Positions 8,678 to 16,223 of a stretch of 38,625 nt of DNA are shown in pieces. The notes under the pieces were generated by a model, which was given only the letters and a program-made list of their open reading frames with translations, did not search any database and was not told where the DNA came from. The DNA is from Caldifarciminota bacterium. GTDB lineage: Bacteria > Hydrothermota > Tepidihabitantia > B36-G15. Every line of letters starts with the position of its first letter. Within the stretch, counting starts at the first letter, position 1. Position numbers and translations under genes: made by a program. Location: NCBI GenBank assembly GCA_003645615.1, contig QNBE01000005.1, positions 1 through 38,625 of the forward strand. The letters are read 5' to 3'.

Positions 8678-10900
8678 CTACCTTAGCAGAACCAGCTTCT
8701 TCTGAGCGGTTACCGTTCCAGCCTGGAAGTGGACGAAATAGATTCCGCTCTCAAGATCACCCACACTCAGGTGATAACAACCCGGCGCCCTCTCTCCATC
8801 TTCCATCATCCGAACCACCCGACCCTGGACATCGTATAAGGTGATCCTCACCCGGGATGGTGAGGCAATGCTATAAGTAATCGAGGCTCTCGATGATGGG
8901 TTTTGGTCTAAGGTGAAGGTAGTCTTTGATCCCGATCCGGTGGTCTCAACCCCGGGCATGGTTATCGGGAGGGTATCGACATATGGTATCTTATTGTAGG
9001 CGGTAACGGTGAGAACGACGCTGCCGGTAACCTTTAGGGAGTCGAAGAATTCGATGGTCACCTTGCCACTCCCATCGGTATATCCGGAGCCGTAGAGCCG
9101 ATTGGAATCGGGATAGTAGATGGCACAGAGGGCATCCTTGACTCCCACTACCTCGACATCGAATGAGTCTACCCCGTAGTTGATCTCGGGATCGTGAATC
9201 ACCGTAATCGCCTGCGGTGTTGTCGTCCTGAGCTGAACGGTCGGATCGCCGAAGATATGCCAGGTCTGGGCCATCTCGACCCCTTCAGTTCCACCGCCAT
9301 AGTAGCTGATCATATAGCAGGCACCATTGAAGAAGTAGCCACCAGCAGTGTTGGAGACATCATTGACCAGCATCCGGACTGCACCCATCTCACCCCAGGT
9401 AGGGGGGACCCAGGTCTGGGAGATCGATGAACCCCAGTGGGCAAGAAATCCGGTCGGCTGACTCACCGTCCCGGCAACTACCGATGCCTCACAGTAGCAC
9501 TCCCGACCATTGAAGGCACCAACAACACAGGCGACCGAGATCACCACCGGTAGTTTCCAGTAGTTGGTGAGACTCCTGAGGTCGCTGATTCTAAATCCAC
9601 CTCCATTCGACCACTTATCGTAATAACCGTGGCCCATGTAGTTGATGAGACCGACACCGGAGTTGATCGAATCCCTGATCCTCTGTGTTGTCCCCCAATG
9701 GTCGTAGCTCTTACCGATCTGGGTATAGTTATAGTTGAGCAGGGAGTCCCGCTGCCAGTTGAGCCGGGTCGAGTCGGCCGGACTCCCTTGGGCGCTGCCG
9801 ACCATAAGGCCGTGATGGTACCAGTTCGCTCCGGTCATGGGGGTGAGCTCGTAATATTTTGTCCTGGTGATCTGTTTGGTAACATTATTAGCATCACCAC
9901 CATCGGATGAAACCCTGCCGACAATAATGTCGGGATAATAGTCGTTCCCCTCACAATAGGCATAGACCGGATCGGCATCCCTTCCAAGGGCGCGCCCCAC
10001 CGTCCCCTTAGCTGGGATGAGTTCATCTCCATCACCGACCAGGAGGACGAAGGTGAGCCCCTCTGGAGAGTTATACTCATTCTGGATCGCATTTTTTATG
10101 CTGTTCTGGTTATTCCCAATCGTCGATAGGCTCTCGATCTTAACCCGAAACCCCTTCTGGCGATTCCACTCCACAAACTCCATCATCTCATCGTAATACC
10201 GATCGGCGGTGATGACGAAGATCCGACCCGCCTTCTCCTCCAAGGTATCCCATCGGCTCCAGGTAGTATAGTTGAGGAAGACATTCTGATAGATCGGGAT
10301 GAACTCCCTGGTGATCGCTCTCCGTCTCGATTTGACATTGATCCTGCCCGGACCATCGGGGAAGATTCTGACCCGCAGCCGTTTGGTAATCCTGAGCTCC
10401 TTTCTGCGCGGATTGTACTGGAAGGGGTTGAACTTGACCGTGATGCCCCGAAAATCCCTCAGGATGAAGGGTTCGGATAGTGTTACGATCTGAGAGGGGA
10501 ACCAGGCATCATGATTGTAAAAGCTGCTGAACTGATAAGGGATGAGCTCGGGGTCGACTGTGCGCAGCAGATTCCCCTTAGAGGGGGCAATCAGAACACC
10601 CCTTATCACCTCAACCTCTTGAGCCAGGATCTCAACCTCCATCCGGGCCTGATCGGGGATGATAAGTGCACGGTTGACCATGGGCAGGTCGGGATAGCCC
10701 CTTTCGAGGTAATTGGGACTCCCCGGGAGTCTGATTCGGAAATATTGCTTACCGTTAATGGTTAATGGTTCAGTTTTATAGTCGGTCAATTGAAATTCGA
10801 GGACAACCGAGCCGTCGGTTCTGGTTTCTACTCCAATCTCAGGTGAGGCAGAACTGAGAATCCCGGCTCCTAAGATGATGAGCAGGAAAATCTTTCTCAT
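8678..10900 (-). CDS. Gingipain-like C25 cysteine protease with T9SS-type C-terminal domain
   Basis: A 740-residue secreted protease. The ATG at 10900 follows GGGAGGCCATC and starts a clear signal peptide, MRKIFLLIILGAGILSSASP. An N-terminal prodomain (about 20-220) is followed by the C25 domain (about 225-560) with catalytic H424 (NYMGHGYY) and C458 (SVACVVGAF), 34 residues apart as in RgpB. ADPVY (D310) aligns with the SDQVY segment of RgpB that holds the S1 aspartate, so Arg specificity is likely. GDPTVQLR closes the catalytic domain, an Ig-like domain follows (about 565-650), and the last 80 residues are a sorting domain ending KKLVLLR. It is much shorter than the T9SS sortase PorU, so it is more likely an effector protease. 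It shares an operon with the downstream deiminase. Confidence 0.88.
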   Translation of the reverse strand: MRKIFLLIILGAGILSSASPEIGVETRTDGSVVLEFQLTDYKTEPLTINGKQYFRIRLPGSPNYLERGYPDLPMVNRALIIPDQARMEVEILAQEVEVIRGVLIAPSKGNLLRTVDPELIPYQFSSFYNHDAWFPSQIVTLSEPFILRDFRGITVKFNPFQYNPRRKELRITKRLRVRIFPDGPGRINVKSRRRAITREFIPIYQNVFLNYTTWSRWDTLEEKAGRIFVITADRYYDEMMEFVEWNRQKGFRVKIESLSTIGNNQNSIKNAIQNEYNSPEGLTFVLLVGDGDELIPAKGTVGRALGRDADPVYAYCEGNDYYPDIIVGRVSSDGGDANNVTKQITRTKYYELTPMTGANWYHHGLMVGSAQGSPADSTRLNWQRDSLLNYNYTQIGKSYDHWGTTQRIRDSINSGVGLINYMGHGYYDKWSNGGGFRISDLRSLTNYWKLPVVISVACVVGAFNGRECYCEASVVAGTVSQPTGFLAHWGSSISQTWVPPTWGEMGAVRMLVNDVSNTAGGYFFNGACYMISYYGGGTEGVEMAQTWHIFGDPTVQLRTTTPQAITVIHDPEINYGVDSFDVEVVGVKDALCAIYYPDSNRLYGSGYTDGSGKVTIEFFDSLKVTGSVVLTVTAYNKIPYVDTLPITMPGVETTGSGSKTTFTLDQNPSSRASITYSIASPSRVRITLYDVQGRVVRMMEDGERAPGCYHLSVGDLESGIYFVHFQAGTVTAQKKLVLLR

Positions 10901-10944
10901 GATGGCCTCCCTATCACCCTTAAGTCTGCCAAGAACATATAATA

Positions 10945-10972
10945 AGCATATCACGATCTCAGTAGCTGTCAA
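10945..10972 (-). promoter_or_regulatory. Promoter of the C25 protease-deiminase operon
   Basis: On the minus strand there is a perfect -35 box TTGACA at 10972-10967 and a -10 box TATGCT at 10950-10945, with a 16-nt spacer. The expected transcription start near 10938 leaves a leader of about 38 nt carrying the GGGAGG ribosome site. This unit is therefore a normal leadered one, unlike several others in the window. Confidence 0.55.
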
Positions 10973-11050
10973 GGTAGTGGTTAACTGGTTATTGTTCGAA
11001 TTTCAGGGGAGAGGTCACTTCCTTCCCCGAGCCTCTAACCATCAATCCGA

Positions 11051-11072
11051 CATTCCGGTAATTACCGGAATG
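11051..11072. repeat. Perfect 22-bp palindrome
   Basis: The half-site CATTCCGGTAA is followed at once by its exact reverse complement, with no central spacer. It lies about 110 nt upstream of the C25 promoter -10 box and about 200 nt upstream of the plus-strand promoter. It could be an operator for a dimeric regulator or a small hairpin. There is no T-run beside it, so it does not look like a terminator. Confidence 0.8.
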
Positions 11073-11251
11073 AAATTTAAGGGCCGATGCTCCCGGATGG
11101 GATAGCTTCAGATGATCAAAGCGATGGTTTCTAATTTTTGGGTTGACCCCAAACTCGCTATATTTTCGAGCTACTCTTAAAGCTGGGACAGGTCAGGATA
11201 ACTTTTTTAATAACTCCCCCGAAGTTGGAACAGTGACAAAATTAAAAACAG

Positions 11252-11279
11252 TTGACGGTTATCCCCAACGGAATAAACT
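11252..11279 (+). promoter_or_regulatory. Possible promoter for the 11285 gene
   Basis: TTGACG at 11252-11257 and TAAACT at 11274-11279 are separated by 16 nt, and the ATG at 11285 follows 5 nt after the -10 box. No Shine-Dalgarno site precedes this ATG. The -10 box is weak, but the geometry matches the stronger leaderless promoters at 14162, 23374 and 29068. Confidence 0.45.
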
Positions 11280-11284
11280 TTGGT

Positions 11285-12412
11285 ATGAGGTGTGGAGGTA
11301 GAATTATCATTGTAACATTACTATGCTCCAACCTCTGGGCCCCTGAAATCAAATGCTATCCAGAGAACTCCTACCTCTGGACCGGTTATGTCGTTGGCCA
11401 CTTTTTCAACAAATTTGATGGTGATGTAATCGTCTATCAGAGGATGCCCATCTCATCCCGGGGCTGGATGAAGTTCAACACCGGCTCTATTCCCACCGGT
11501 TCGGAGATAATCCGGGTTGAGTTGCACTGCTACTGCTCTGCAGTGGGTGGGGATAGTGTTGTGAACCTCTATTCCATTGAGAATGATCCGGTAACCACGG
11601 AGGGAACCCTGCTCTACCAGGACTGCGGTGATGGTGGTTGTTATGCCACGGGCTGGAGATGTCGGAGCGGAAGTTGGAATGTTATTGAGCTCGGTGGCGG
11701 GGCTTCCGATACCCTGGCTCAACGGCTTGCCCTGGGCTGGTTCGGGGTGGGATTTGTCGCCAGAGAGAGACCCGATTCGGTCGTCTTTACCGGCCATGGA
11801 GGATTTTTTGGTGATGAGCCCTATCTCGTGGTCACCCTTATCGACACTACTCCACCCCGTTTCACCCTCACCCACCCCGATGCCGCGAAGGAGGGTGATT
11901 CGATCCACATCGTCATCGCTGTAGATGAAGAATTGAAGGCCATCCCAACGCTCACCATCTCCGGCATCTCCATTGCCGTCTCCACCGATACGGTTCGAAA
12001 TCAGTACTTCGGTGATTTTCTGGTGAGTGGCTTGGCTGAGGGAGACCACTATTTTGTTGTTACCGGAGAGGACCTCTCTGGAAATAAGGGGATCGATTCA
12101 TCTCGGATATCGATTATTGGCCCGGAGACCGTCATCGACCTGGCTGAGATTTATCTCTGGCCCAACCCTTGTGATCGTTCCCTTTATATTCATTACCACA
12201 GTTATCTCCGGGCCAAGCTGAAGGTCGAAATCTTCACCCTCACCGCAGTGAAGATGATTGAGCACCAGTTCGAGGTGGAACCGGGAGAGACTGGAGATGA
12301 AGAGATAACCACGATCGACCTCGACAATGGGCTCTACCTCTATCGGGTCTGTGCCGAGTCAGAGGCCGGCGGAGTCCAAGAAAAGGTGGGGAGGTTTGCA
12401 GTTGTCCATTAG
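11285..12412 (+). CDS. Secreted DNRLRE-like beta-sandwich protein with T9SS-type C-terminal domain
   Basis: A 375-residue exported protein. The ATG at 11285 gives MRCGGRIIIVTLLCSNLWAP as the signal; a TTG at 11252 would add residues that coincide with the -35 box and is rejected. Residues of about 40-190 (SRGWMKFNTGSIPTGSEIIR, then VELHCYC) resemble DNRLRE/CBM96-type beta-sandwich domains that often sit in surface or carbohydrate-linked proteins. This part has several Cys, which could form disulfides. A second Ig-like domain begins near DTTPPRFTLTHPDAAKEGD. The C-terminal 75 residues (LWPNPCDRSLYIHYH and onward, ending GRFAVVH) look like the T9SS sorting domain. It overlaps the next gene by 11 nt. 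Confidence 0.65.
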   Translation: MRCGGRIIIVTLLCSNLWAPEIKCYPENSYLWTGYVVGHFFNKFDGDVIVYQRMPISSRGWMKFNTGSIPTGSEIIRVELHCYCSAVGGDSVVNLYSIENDPVTTEGTLLYQDCGDGGCYATGWRCRSGSWNVIELGGGASDTLAQRLALGWFGVGFVARERPDSVVFTGHGGFFGDEPYLVVTLIDTTPPRFTLTHPDAAKEGDSIHIVIAVDEELKAIPTLTISGISIAVSTDTVRNQYFGDFLVSGLAEGDHYFVVTGEDLSGNKGIDSSRISIIGPETVIDLAEIYLWPNPCDRSLYIHYHSYLRAKLKVEIFTLTAVKMIEHQFEVEPGETGDEEITTIDLDNGLYLYRVCAESEAGGVQEKVGRFAVVH

Positions 12413-14165
12413 TCTCCTCTTAGTCCTCGCCTCTGGATCGGATCACCTCCTCTTGGACACCGGTCCAGGTGTTGGCTATATAGGGATCAACGGGATGGGT
12501 CCTTCTCAGCTCTTCACCAATCCGGCCGCAATTACTGCCACCGGGATCGATATTAATCACACCGAATGGCTCCAATCGATCCGCTATGATAATCTCAGCT
12601 ATGCAAATCGTATCGGCCATTCCTACCTGGCATTCGGGATCAATGGGCTGTATACCTCTGGTATTGAGAAGCGATCCGGACCGACCCCAAATCCGGAGGG
12701 GAGATTCGGGGTATATTTTCTTACTCCGGCAATCGGCTGTCAGATTGGGATCAAATCCCTCTCCTTAGGGGCGACATCAAAGTTGATCTACGAACGGATC
12801 GCTGGGTATCAGGGATTCGGGGGAGCGGTCGATTTGGGCTCTCAACTCGATCTCAACCAGATTCGTATCTCCTTGGTTGTTGCCAATTTGGGGGTGGGTC
12901 CCAAACTTGCGGATTCGAGATCCAATCTTCCCGTGGCGTTCAAAGGAGGGGTTGGTATCAACCTCATCGATCCACTCACATTTGCAATTGAGCTCAGCAA
13001 GGTTCGAGGTTATGACCTTGGCCTGAGAGTTGGGGTTTCCTTTGCTCCTTTAGATTATTTAAGGCTAAATGGTGGTTATTACCGGGATGGTATACTCATG
13101 GGTCTCGATCTCTCCTTGGGGAGAATTGGCATCTCCTATTCCTATCGCTCACTCGATCTCGGCCATTCTCAGAGCTTGGGGCTCCGTTTCCGACCCAGGG
13201 TCGAGGCGTTTGGGGATGTCGACCGATTTTTTGCCCAGGCACTGGAGGCCTATCGGAATGGTGAATGGGATCAGGTGATAACCCTCCTCGATCTCGTCCT
13301 CTTGCTCAAGCCCGACCACCAGAAGGCATCCAAACTCCTCAGCCTGGCTGAGGCGAAGAGAAGGGAACAGCGTATTGACAGCCTCACCGGACTCGGAACC
13401 GATGCCCTGAGCCGGAAGGACTACTTAGAAGCGATGGCGATATTTACCCAGATACTGAGGATCGATCCGGAAAATGAAGCGGCCCGGGAGAATCGGGCAC
13501 AGGCCCTCTCCCTTCTTTCGGCGGAAATGGAGATGAGAAGCGAAGTCATGGCCCGAGTGAGGGATGCCCTCAGCTATTATAGTAAGGGCGATTATGGGCA
13601 TGCCTTACGACTGCTGAGAGAAGCGAGGATGCTCGATCCCGAGAATGAAGAGATCATCCGCTATCTCGATGAGGTTGGCAGGAAACAGAAGAGGGTGGTG
13701 GAGCAGGCGGTGAAGAGAATCGAAGGTTATCTCAAGGTGGGAAAGGCCGGCCGGGCACTATATCTCGTGAATGAGGCCCTCCGGACTTCTCCAGGTGATA
13801 CTACCCTCCTCAGACTCAAACGGAAGATCACCCGGAGGATAAGTAGCCAGGAGCAGAGGCTGATGAGGGAGGCGATCCAGCTCTATACCCAAGGGAAGAA
13901 GAAAGAGGCGGCCGAGCTCTTCGGGCGGGTCCTTTCACTCAATCCGAACAACAGGACCGCCCATAACTATCTTACCCGGATTGGTGCCGATGAGGATCCA
14001 GAGGAATACCATACCTTGGGGATAAAGGCCTATCTACGGGGAGATTTCGAACTGGCGATAAGATACTGGGAGATGGTGCTTGAGATCGATCCCGATCATC
14101 GTTGGGCAAGAAGAAATATCGAACGGGCAAGAAAGAAATTGGCCACGATCTCAGCCCGGCCTTGA
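12402..14165 (+). CDS. PorV/PorQ-like outer-membrane barrel fused to TPR repeats
   Basis: I place the start at the TTG at 12402, seven bases after GGGGAGG (12388-12394), giving 587 residues and a short signal MSISLLLVLASGS. The ATG upstream at 12327 is deep in the preceding gene. Residues of about 20-270 match the PorV/PorQ family pattern: GVGYIGINGMGPSQLFTNPA, many Gly-rich beta strands, and LRFRPRVEAFG at the barrel end. From about 275 onward there are at least five tetratricopeptide-like helical repeats, for example YRNGEWDQVITLLDLVLLLK, KDYLEAMAIFTQILRIDPEN and YLRGDFELAIRYWEMVLEID. PorV-type barrels serve as shuttle or attachment proteins in T9SS. The TPR half could dock to periplasmic partners. 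Confidence 0.7.
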   Translation: MSISLLLVLASGSDHLLLDTGPGVGYIGINGMGPSQLFTNPAAITATGIDINHTEWLQSIRYDNLSYANRIGHSYLAFGINGLYTSGIEKRSGPTPNPEGRFGVYFLTPAIGCQIGIKSLSLGATSKLIYERIAGYQGFGGAVDLGSQLDLNQIRISLVVANLGVGPKLADSRSNLPVAFKGGVGINLIDPLTFAIELSKVRGYDLGLRVGVSFAPLDYLRLNGGYYRDGILMGLDLSLGRIGISYSYRSLDLGHSQSLGLRFRPRVEAFGDVDRFFAQALEAYRNGEWDQVITLLDLVLLLKPDHQKASKLLSLAEAKRREQRIDSLTGLGTDALSRKDYLEAMAIFTQILRIDPENEAARENRAQALSLLSAEMEMRSEVMARVRDALSYYSKGDYGHALRLLREARMLDPENEEIIRYLDEVGRKQKRVVEQAVKRIEGYLKVGKAGRALYLVNEALRTSPGDTTLLRLKRKITRRISSQEQRLMREAIQLYTQGKKKEAAELFGRVLSLNPNNRTAHNYLTRIGADEDPEEYHTLGIKAYLRGDFELAIRYWEMVLEIDPDHRWARRNIERARKKLATISARP

Positions 14166-14190
14166 CATTTCCTCAAAAACCGGTTAATAT
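14162..14190 (+). promoter_or_regulatory. Strong promoter with leaderless geometry
   Basis: TTGACA (14162-14167), a 17-nt spacer and TAATAT (14185-14190) make a near-consensus housekeeping promoter. The spacer begins right after the stop codon of the TPR gene (14163-14165 overlaps the -35 box). The next ATG (14196) begins 5 nt after the -10 box, so the expected transcript starts at the AUG. There is no ribosome site. Confidence 0.75.
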
Positions 14191-14195
14191 AGAAC

Positions 14196-15077
14196 ATGGC
14201 TTACCTGGGCGTTCTGATATTGCTAATTCAGGATCGAGGGGTATGGTCCTATTTTCGTCCCGATGTCAATGTCTATGAACCCGGTCAAAAGGCGGTCATC
14301 GCCTATGACCATGGTGTGGAGATTCTCATTCTTGCCAACGATCTCTACGCTGATGCGAAGACCAAGGTTTTAGAGATTTTGCCTCTCCCCTCGGCACCCA
14401 AGATCGATTCTTCGGATATTGAGATCTTCCATCGGATCCAGGAGAAGATTCAAGACTTTGCCTTTGCACTGGCTGAAAAAGTTTCTCTCACCTTTGACCA
14501 CTCACGGGGAAAAGGGGTGGAGGAGATCTTTCATAAGCAAATCGGCCCTCATGGCCTGACCGTGGTCAGGATTCGCGATCTCAACGATTTCCGGAATTGG
14601 ATAGATGAATTTCTCCGTCGCGAAGGGGTAAAGAAACGTCCAGATACCGAGGCCCTGGAGGGGCTGGTTGGGGTCTATCTCAACGATGGGATTAACTACT
14701 TCGTCTTCGATGTCGTTGAGGTGGACCAAGATCCCAGCACCGTTTTCCCGCTCAAGTTCCGTTTCCGTTCCCCCTGTCTCTACTTTCCTCTCCAGATCTC
14801 CCGTCTGGCCAAGGGGTCAACCAAGGTCCAGCTCTTCCTTCTCACCCACCTCATCCCGGATCGCTTTCGACAATATCCCCTCCGTCCGGGAATGACCGCA
14901 ATCGGGATCCCGATCGAGGCCAGACTGACCGCCAAGGAGCTGTATCAGATCGATCCCGATTTTGCCCATCTCCTCAGCCGTGGTGCTTACCTTACCGCAC
15001 TCCATTACGATGGTCCGGTCTCGGAACTGATCCGGGACCTCAAGGTCCGGAGGTATTATAGACTGGTGAAAGAGTGA
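14196..15077 (+). CDS. DUF2330-like secreted protein
   Basis: A 293-residue protein with a short hydrophobic start (MAYLGVLILLI). The segments VYEPGQKAVIAYDHGVEILI and VLEILPLPSAPKI resemble DUF2330 proteins, which typically have an Asn/Gln-Lys-Ala core followed by a Pro-rich strand; the match is by eye and distant. The middle part (LTVVRIRDLNDFRNWIDEFL) resembles the matching part of that family. The function of the family is not known. No catalytic motif is apparent. The stop codon is followed immediately by the ATG of the diguanylate cyclase gene, so the two genes are probably co-transcribed from the promoter at 14162. Confidence 0.45.
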   Translation: MAYLGVLILLIQDRGVWSYFRPDVNVYEPGQKAVIAYDHGVEILILANDLYADAKTKVLEILPLPSAPKIDSSDIEIFHRIQEKIQDFAFALAEKVSLTFDHSRGKGVEEIFHKQIGPHGLTVVRIRDLNDFRNWIDEFLRREGVKKRPDTEALEGLVGVYLNDGINYFVFDVVEVDQDPSTVFPLKFRFRSPCLYFPLQISRLAKGSTKVQLFLLTHLIPDRFRQYPLRPGMTAIGIPIEARLTAKELYQIDPDFAHLLSRGAYLTALHYDGPVSELIRDLKVRRYYRLVKE

Positions 15078-16223
15078 ATGGTCCCGATTCTTGCCATTCT
15101 AACTTTTGTCTTCTTTATCCTCTGGATTGTTGCTCTCACCTCGAAAGGGAGACTCAAAGGCAGGGTTAGTGAGAAGGAGAGTCTGCTCGAGGGGGAGATC
15201 AGGCGGCTATCAACCGAGATAAAGAATCTTACCGCCAGGATCAAATGGCTCAATCTCACCTATCAGCAGCTCTTAAGTTCGGTAATCCACCTCTCATCGA
15301 TGCTCTCTCTCGATGAGATCAAGGAGGCGGTGATCCGGATCGTCATCAATGCGGTCGACTGTCATGAGGCGGTCCTCTTCTTGGCCGATGAGAATGAGGA
15401 GTATCTCCGGCCGATTGCGGCAACCGGCATCCCCCGGGAGGAACTCACCCGTCTCTCCCTACGATTTGGTGAGGGGAGGGTGGGACTGGTTGCCCAGAGG
15501 CGGCTCACCCTTACCGATAAGGAGTTCTCCTTCTATCTCCCCCGGGAAGGTCATGGTTATCGCCCCCAGATCTGCTCTCCAATCATCTTCCAGACCCGAC
15601 TACTCGGTGTCATTGCAGTGGGTGGGCTAAACCGGGCCAGTGAAGATCAGAAGCAGATTCTCAACTTCATCGCCGCTGCAACCGGGATGGCCCTCAACAA
15701 TGCGATGAGCTTCCAGCGGCTGCAATATTCGGCCTCAATCGATAAGCTGACCCAACTTTACCATATCCAGTTCTTCCGGGATCGACTGAATGAGGCGATT
15801 CGGGGAGCAAAGGCAAACGGCAGGCCGGTCTCGGTCTGTCTCACCGATCTCGATAAGTTCAAAACCTTCAATGATACCTTTGGCCATCCGATGGGTGACC
15901 GGCTCCTCTATCGGATCGCCCGGATCTATACCGAGATGTTCCCCGATCTCATTATCGCCCGTTATGGGGGTGATGAGTTTATCATACTTGCCGAGGGGAA
16001 GGATCGTAATGAGATGTATCAGATCGCAGAGAATTTGAGAAAAAGAATTGAAAAGGAAGGTTACTCAGCCGGAAAGGGGGAGCGGATTACCTTATCTGCT
16101 GGGGTGGCCGCTTACCCCGACGATGCCACCTCTGGGGAGGAACTGATCAAGATGGCGGATCAGGCCCTCTACCTTGCGAAGAAGCAGGGCCGGAACCGGG
16201 TTGTCCTTTATACCCCATCTTAA
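15078..16223 (+). CDS. Membrane-anchored GAF-GGDEF diguanylate cyclase
   Basis: A 381-residue signalling protein. One membrane helix (residues 4-20) is followed by a short coiled coil (about 30-65), a GAF domain (about 75-210) and a GGDEF domain (about 218-378). The active-site loop is intact as ARYGGDEF (GGDEF at 297-301), so it should make c-di-GMP from two GTP. The inhibitory I-site RxxD, expected five residues before GGDEF, is absent (FPDL instead), so product feedback is probably lost. It follows the DUF2330-like gene without a gap and meets the minus-strand cyclase gene tail to tail, with the two stop codons sharing TTAA. Confidence 0.88.
   Translation: MVPILAILTFVFFILWIVALTSKGRLKGRVSEKESLLEGEIRRLSTEIKNLTARIKWLNLTYQQLLSSVIHLSSMLSLDEIKEAVIRIVINAVDCHEAVLFLADENEEYLRPIAATGIPREELTRLSLRFGEGRVGLVAQRRLTLTDKEFSFYLPREGHGYRPQICSPIIFQTRLLGVIAVGGLNRASEDQKQILNFIAAATGMALNNAMSFQRLQYSASIDKLTQLYHIQFFRDRLNEAIRGAKANGRPVSVCLTDLDKFKTFNDTFGHPMGDRLLYRIARIYTEMFPDLIIARYGGDEFIILAEGKDRNEMYQIAENLRKRIEKEGYSAGKGERITLSAGVAAYPDDATSGEELIKMADQALYLAKKQGRNRVVLYTPS

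Larger units (their letters stand above)
10901..11284. other. 384-nt divergent intergenic region
   Basis: This is the longest stretch without a gene and separates two divergent units of secreted proteins. It holds the minus-strand promoter at 10945-10972, a perfect 22-bp palindrome at 11051-11072, and a weaker plus-strand promoter at 11252-11279. It is visibly more AT-rich than its surroundings, mainly after 11110. No RNA gene, terminator or further ORF could be recognised in it. A small open frame across 10875-11105 has no coding features. Confidence 0.7.

Noticed and set aside
8678-10900. PorU, the T9SS sortase, which is also a C25 protein
   Set aside because: PorU is about 1100 residues or more. 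This protein has 740 residues, a prodomain, a sorting domain of its own, and a partner deiminase.
11143-11160. A second promoter with TTGACC followed by TATATT
   Set aside because: The spacer is only 10 nt, too short for the usual polymerase, and no other -10 box lies at 16-18 nt.
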